Of a DNA stretch of 64,000 nt, positions 59,590 to 64,000 are shown in pieces; within the stretch, counting starts at the first letter, position 1; each line of letters starts with the position of its first letter. This DNA is from JBCDCB01 sp039182735. Lineage in GTDB: Bacteria > Planctomycetota > Phycisphaerae > Phycisphaerales > UBA1924. A program made the translations under genes and the position numbers. The notes under the pieces were generated by a model. That model saw only the letters and a list, made by a program, of their open reading frames with translations. It made no database searches and was not told the DNA's origin. The stretch covers positions 1 through 64,000 of the forward strand of contig JBCDCB010000013.1 of the NCBI GenBank assembly GCA_039182735.1, given 5' to 3'.

Positions 59590-60450
59590 TCAGCGGAGCT
59601 GCCCGTAACGCTTGCTCTTGCGACGACGGATAATCAGTTTCGCGCCCTGCTTCTTGCGGTTGCGCGTCGGACCGCCCTTCGAGAACACGCCCGAGCGGCT
59701 CACCGGCGCGCGGTTGCCCTTCGATCGACCCTCGCCGCCGCCCAGGGGGTGCGCGTCGTGGCTCATCGCCACACCACGCGTCTTCGGGCGACGCCCGAGG
59801 TGGCGGCTGCGGCCCGCCTTGCCCAGACGGCGCTGCTGGTGGTCCGCGTTGCCCACCACGCCGATCACGGCGCGGCATTCGAGATGCACACGCCGGATCT
59901 CGCCCGAGGGCATCACCAGCGTCGCGAACTTGTCTTCCTTGTTGGTCAGGCGCGCCGACATGCCCGCCGAGCGGCAGAGTTGCCCGCCCTTGCCCGGACG
60001 CATCTCAACGCAGTGCACATCGAGACCCGTGGGGATGTCACGCAGCTTCATGCACACGCCCGGACGCGGATCGACCGGCTCGTCGGTCGTGATGACCGGG
60101 TCGCCCGCCTTCAGGCCCTTCGGCGCGATGATGTACCGCTTGATGCCGTCCTCATACGTGACCAGCGCGATGTTTGACGAGCGGTTCGGGTCGTACTCGA
60201 TCGCAACGACCTCGCCCTTGATCCCGACGCGGTCGGCGCGGCGGAAGTCGATCTTGCGGTACAGACGCTTGTGACCGCCGCCGCGGCCACGCACCGTGAT
60301 GAAGCCCTGGTTGTTGCGACCGCCCTTCTTGGGCAGCGGCGTCGTGAGCGACTTCTCGGGGCGACGCCCCTTCTCGCTCAGTTCGCTGTACAGGTTCACC
60401 GCGGCGTTGCGGCGACCGGCGCTGGTCGGCTTGTATACGCGAATGGCCAT
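59590..60450 (-). CDS. rplB: 50S ribosomal protein L2
   Basis: A 286-aa L2 with NQGFITVRGRGGGHKRLYRK, RVGIKGEVVAIEYDPNRSSN and the C-terminal peptidyl-transferase-associated GVAMSHDAHPLGGGEGRSKG. The last about 20 residues are basic. Normal length. Confidence 0.98.
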   Translation of the reverse strand: MAIRVYKPTSAGRRNAAVNLYSELSEKGRRPEKSLTTPLPKKGGRNNQGFITVRGRGGGHKRLYRKIDFRRADRVGIKGEVVAIEYDPNRSSNIALVTYEDGIKRYIIAPKGLKAGDPVITTDEPVDPRPGVCMKLRDIPTGLDVHCVEMRPGKGGQLCRSAGMSARLTNKEDKFATLVMPSGEIRRVHLECRAVIGVVGNADHQQRRLGKAGRSRHLGRRPKTRGVAMSHDAHPLGGGEGRSKGNRAPVSRSGVFSKGGPTRNRKKQGAKLIIRRRKSKRYGQLR

Positions 60451-60484
60451 GAGTGATCGTCCTTGCGTCTCGCTCCGGTGCCGC

Positions 60485-60763
60485 TCAGATGAGCTCGATG
60501 GTGTCCCCGTCCTTCAGACGGACGATCGCCTTCTTCGTGATCTTTCCGCGGACCCAGCCGAAGCGGGTCCGACGATCGCGGTCGCGGCACGTCTTGGTCG
60601 CGACCTTCGTCACCGTCACGCGGTAGAGCTTCTCGATCGCTTCGCGGATGTCGTCTTTCGTTGCGCGACGATCCACCTCGAAGTGATAGCGGTTCTCTTC
60701 GTTCGAATCGTGCGTCGCCTTCTCGGTGAGCACGGGCTTCTTGATGACGTAGTGCGCTTCCAT
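60485..60763 (-). CDS. rplW: 50S ribosomal protein L23
   Basis: A 92-aa L23 (HYVIKKPVLTEKATHDSNEE then RYHFEVDRRATKDDIREAIE) at the peptide exit, docking site for trigger factor. The ATG overlaps the last base of the rplD stop. Confidence 0.96.
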   Translation of the reverse strand: MEAHYVIKKPVLTEKATHDSNEENRYHFEVDRRATKDDIREAIEKLYRVTVTKVATKTCRDRDRRTRFGWVRGKITKKAIVRLKDGDTIELI

Positions 60764-61548
60764 CAGGCGACCCCCTCACCGCTGCGCTTGTTGCGCTTCG
60801 CCTTGCTCGGGTAGCTCGCACGCGAGCCCTTGTTCCCCGCACCGGACGGCGACTTGGCAGACTTGTCCGTCTTGCTGCTGGGCCCGGCGAGCCACGCCTC
60901 CAGATCGCTCTTGGCGATCACCAGGTAGCGGTGGTTCATCAGTTCCCAGCAGGTGAGCTGCGCCGCGTTGCACACCGAGACGCCCTCGATGTTGCGAGCG
61001 CTCAGCCTGGCGTTCTTGTTCTCGATGTTGAGCGCCACGACGCAGGAGCGATCGATGCCCAGCGCCGCGATGATCTGCTGGAAGTCGCGCGTCTTGGGCG
61101 AGTCCATCGCGAGGTCATCGACGACGCGGATGTACTTGCTGGTGGGCTCGTAGCCGACGAGCGCGCCATCTTCGTTGCGAACCGGGTCGTGCAGCTTCGC
61201 GAGCAGCGCGTTGCGGTTGGCCTTGCGGCGCATCTTGACGGGCATGTCCACGCGATAATCCTCGCGGGTGCGCGTCTTGTTGTGCGCGTGCCCGCCGCCC
61301 TTGCGGATCGGCGTGCGGATGGCGCCGGCGCGGGCGTTGCCCGTGCCCTTCTGGCGGTAGAGCTTGCGGGTGGACCCTTCGACCATCGAGCGGTTCTTGG
61401 ACCGGGCCGAGCCCTGTCGCTGGTTCGCGTGGTAGCGAACGAACGCCTGCTTGATGAGCGCGGGGTTGATCTCGCCGCCGAGCGACTCGACGTCGATGGA
61501 GATCTTCGAGACCTCTTGACCCTGCTTGTTCAGGACGGGGATGTCCAT
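60763..61548 (-). CDS. rplD: 50S ribosomal protein L4 with basic tail
   Basis: A 261-aa L4 starting MDIPVLNKQGQEVSKISIDV at ATG 61548; the core RQGSARSKNRSMVEGSTRKL-YRQKGTGNARAGAIRTPIRK-GGGHAHN is typical. A C-terminal Lys/Ser/Gly-rich extension of about 45 residues (PSSKTDKSAKSPSGAGNKGS...) is unusual. In some bacteria L4 also represses its own S10 operon. The 292-bp gap to rplC (61549-61840) shows no gene. Confidence 0.95.
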   Translation of the reverse strand: MDIPVLNKQGQEVSKISIDVESLGGEINPALIKQAFVRYHANQRQGSARSKNRSMVEGSTRKLYRQKGTGNARAGAIRTPIRKGGGHAHNKTRTREDYRVDMPVKMRRKANRNALLAKLHDPVRNEDGALVGYEPTSKYIRVVDDLAMDSPKTRDFQQIIAALGIDRSCVVALNIENKNARLSARNIEGVSVCNAAQLTCWELMNHRYLVIAKSDLEAWLAGPSSKTDKSAKSPSGAGNKGSRASYPSKAKRNKRSGEGVA

Positions 61549-61840
61549 GTGACTGCATCCTCTTTCCGTCAATCGCCTTCGCCACCGAGCACGCGTCGGT
61601 GGGCCCGCCTCGCCCGCTGGTCGCCCCATTTCGTGTCGGGGTCGTCGCGGGTCCGACTCGGCGAACCTTCAAGCCTTGTTCTCGCCCGGCGGTATCCCGA
61701 AGGACCTGCCGAGCCGACCGGCGTCGATCGTGACGCCGACCGTTCGAATCACAAACCAATCGATCCGTCTGCTGCCGCCCGCCGCCGGTCCCTCGGGGCG
61801 GGGCCACCATGATTGGCAGCGCGAAGAGCGAGGTCCAGCC

Positions 61841-62527
61841 TCAGCCCTCCATCTTTTCCTTCTGCGCCCGGGCCTTGGGCTTGTACAGCCGCGCCGGGGT
61901 GCTGATCTCGACCGTCCCGCCGTTGGGACCCGGGACCGGGCCCTTCACCACGAGCAGGTTCTTCTCCGCGTCGATCCGCAGCACGTGCAGCGAGCGCGCC
62001 TTGACGTTGACGGCACCCATGTGCCCCGCCATGCGCTTGCCTTTCTTGATCTTGGGTCCGGTACCCAGGTTGGTCGCGTGCCCGCCGATCGAGCCGGGCG
62101 AGCGGTGCTTGCGCTCGACGCCGTGGCTCGCGAGCTGGCCCTTGAAACCGTGACGCTTCATACCGCCCTGGAAGCCCTTGCCCTTGCTGATGCCTCGAAC
62201 ATCCACGAACGCGTGGTTCGCGAAGGCCTCAACCGTCAACGTCTGACCGAGCTCGTACTCGGCATCGTCGCCGTCGGAATGGAACTCGCGGTGCGTGCGC
62301 TTCGGCGCGGTCTGCGCCTTGGCGTCATGCCCGATCATCTGGATCGTCGAGTTCCGCGGCTTGACGTCTTCGTATCCGACCTGCACCGCGTTGTACCCGT
62401 CGGTCTCTTCGGTCTTGATCTGGGTCACCACGCAGGGGCCGCACTCGATGAGCGTGACGGGGAGGCTGCGCCCGTCCTCTTCGAGGAGCCGCGTCATCCC
62501 GAGTTTCTTGCCGAGCAGCAGAGGCAT
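61841..62527 (-). CDS. rplC: 50S ribosomal protein L3
   Basis: A 228-aa L3 from ATG 62527: MPLLLGKKLGMTRLLEEDGR, with FVDVRGISKGKGFQGGMKRH, then SPGSIGGHATNLGTGPKIKK-GKRMAGHMGAVNVKARSLHV. It contacts the peptidyl-transferase centre. A terminator-like hairpin lies between it and rpsJ. Confidence 0.97.
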   Translation of the reverse strand: MPLLLGKKLGMTRLLEEDGRSLPVTLIECGPCVVTQIKTEETDGYNAVQVGYEDVKPRNSTIQMIGHDAKAQTAPKRTHREFHSDGDDAEYELGQTLTVEAFANHAFVDVRGISKGKGFQGGMKRHGFKGQLASHGVERKHRSPGSIGGHATNLGTGPKIKKGKRMAGHMGAVNVKARSLHVLRIDAEKNLLVVKGPVPGPNGGTVEISTPARLYKPKARAQKEKMEG

Positions 62528-62654
62528 CGCAAACCTTTCCACGATCCGCGGCATGCGTTCGCCGCGGCCCGTCGTCCCGGCCCTGCCCGCGCTCGCGGGC
62601 TCCCGGGGTCGCTCGTGCCGAGGGCAGAGGAGCGGGTGAACGGAGTCGAACCAA

Positions 62655-62687
62655 CAAAAAGCCCGGTCAGCGTGTGCTGGCCGGGCT
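62655..62687 (-). terminator. intrinsic terminator/attenuator between rpsJ and rplC
   Basis: In the minus direction a 12-bp stem (AGCCCGGCCAGC / GCTGACCGGGCT, one G-T pair, 4-base loop) at 62660-62687 is followed by TTTTTG. The stem begins 4 bp after the rpsJ stop. It should end or attenuate transcription before rplC unless read through. Confidence 0.8.
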
Positions 62688-62691
62688 CGAA

Positions 62692-63000
<309 letters not shown>

Positions 63001-63224
63001 GCGTCGATCACTCCATACGTGGGCGCGAAAGTCGCCGCACGCTTGACGGTTCGGTCTACATCGATCTCAAACAGACGCCCGCCGGCACCACCTCGCCGAC
63101 ACGAGCAAGAGCGACGATCCTACCAATCCCGCCGCCACAGTCAAGCCTCTCCGCATCCCGAGACGGAACCGGCCGATAGCCTAGAACACCAACCCGCATC
63201 CGCCACCACCATGGGACCCGCACC

Positions 63225-64000
63225 ATGCACCACCGCATTCGCGCTCTGTTCGGCATCCTGACCGCCCTGCTCACACTCGCCCCCGCCGCCGCCCAGGCCA
63301 CGGACGACGAGCGCGGCCGCGTCATCAACCCGCCGCAGCTCTCCGATCGCCCCTACGTCATCGATGCGCTCGACGTGATGGTCCGCGCCCCGAAGGACGC
63401 GCTCATCCACCTCGAGGGCATGCAGGGCGCCAAGAGCGTCGTCAGCTTCACGCCGCAGACGGCGCAGGACGGCTGGAACATCATCATCAAGAACTCGATC
63501 TCGTCCGACAAGTCGCTCACCCTCACGCAGGTGCTCGACGCGATCGTGCAGCAGCACGCCGACCGCTTCCCACGCTTCAACGCAAGCAACCGCCAGCGCA
63601 TCGGCTCACTCTCGCGCGCGTTCGGTCGTCTCGAGAACTACCGATTCGACGACCGACCCGCCGCCCGCGTCTACATCGATCTCATCGACGCCGAACTGCC
63701 CAACGACCAGCGCGACATGGCCTACCCGGTGCACGGCTACACGGTCATCAAGACCGGCCCGGGGCAGTTCCTCATCTTCGAGCTCTCCTCAACCGCCGCG
63801 ACCTTCGACGATCGCAACCGCATGCTCTACGAGATGGTCGTGGCGACCACGCAGTTCACCGACGAGGGCGCCGACAGCGACGCCGACCGCGTCATGGCCA
63901 TCCTCGCCGCACAGAAACTCGGCGAACGCCACCTCACCCGCGACACGCTCGACGACCTCATCACCAAGGACGGCACCGCCGACTTTTATCGCATCTACCG
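63225..64000 (+). CDS. exported hypothetical protein, partial (C-terminus outside window)
   Basis: The frame from ATG 63225 reads MHHRIRALFGILTALLTLAP with an Ala-rich cleavage region (AAAQA), so it is exported. The mature part continues GRVINPPQLSDRPYVIDALD and GWNIIIKNSISSDKSLTLTQ, then VYIDLIDAELPNDQRDMAYP, and is still open at 64000 (258 codons). Secretin-like or DUF-type exported planctomycete proteins often start this way, but no family is certain. It is divergent from rpsJ. Confidence 0.75.
   Translation, partial: MHHRIRALFGILTALLTLAPAAAQATDDERGRVINPPQLSDRPYVIDALDVMVRAPKDALIHLEGMQGAKSVVSFTPQTAQDGWNIIIKNSISSDKSLTLTQVLDAIVQQHADRFPRFNASNRQRIGSLSRAFGRLENYRFDDRPAARVYIDLIDAELPNDQRDMAYPVHGYTVIKTGPGQFLIFELSSTAATFDDRNRMLYEMVVATTQFTDEGADSDADRVMAILAAQKLGERHLTRDTLDDLITKDGTADFYRIY

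Overview
The window reads as a chromosome segment from a high-GC planctomycete, most likely of the Phycisphaerae. This is inferred from PEP-CTERM-like exported proteins ending in PAPGA...RRRR, a DUF1570 metalloprotease-like protein, ribosomal proteins with unusual tails, and SPFH/ABC-transporter gene sets. No rRNA or CRISPR array is visible. There is one tRNA gene, tRNA-Lys(CTT).

Layout. 1-3847: minus-strand genes for an NAD(P)-binding oxidoreductase (cut by the window edge), two tiny coupled proteins, and a large solitary N6-adenine DNA methyltransferase. 3844-4594: gene debris, namely C-terminal stubs and a frameshifted HINT (polymorphic-toxin type) remnant. 4595-15086: a 10.5-kb integrated element bounded by a perfect 43-bp direct repeat made from the 3' part of tRNA-Lys. 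It holds a tyrosine integrase, an AlpA-like excisionase/regulator, a fused RepB-like primase and VapE-type helicase, an iteron-like array that looks like a replication origin, a terminase-small-subunit-like protein, several unknown proteins, and cargo (two winged-helix/HEPN-like proteins plus a SLATT/DUF4231-like membrane protein). No capsid, portal, tail or large-terminase gene is present, so it looks like a phage satellite (PICI-like) carrying a possible anti-phage module.

15260-23075: a CHRD/PEP-CTERM protein, then the plus-strand fatty-acid operon rpmF-plsX-fabH-fabD-(lipoprotein)-fabG-acpP-fabF and a lone FliN-like protein. A palindromic operator-like site overlaps the likely acpP promoter. 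23197-34083: an OPT transporter with a membrane companion, an AIM24-like protein, DUF1570 and DUF6265-like exported proteins, alaS, a PEP-CTERM protein, a SnoaL-like protein and a lipoprotein. 34155-44858: a long minus-strand operon encoding three SPFH (HflK/HflC-like) proteins, an ABC ATPase, its permease, a 710-aa helical envelope protein and a fumarylacetoacetate-hydrolase-family enzyme. A second ABC permease is divergent at 45078.

47260-63000: the S10/spc/alpha ribosomal cluster on the minus strand (rpsJ to rplQ, with secY, map and rpoA). rpsD, adk and infA are missing from their usual places, a strong terminator follows rpsJ, and several proteins carry extensions (L22 N-terminal; L4, L15, S5 and L17 C-terminal). 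The window ends inside a divergent exported protein gene.
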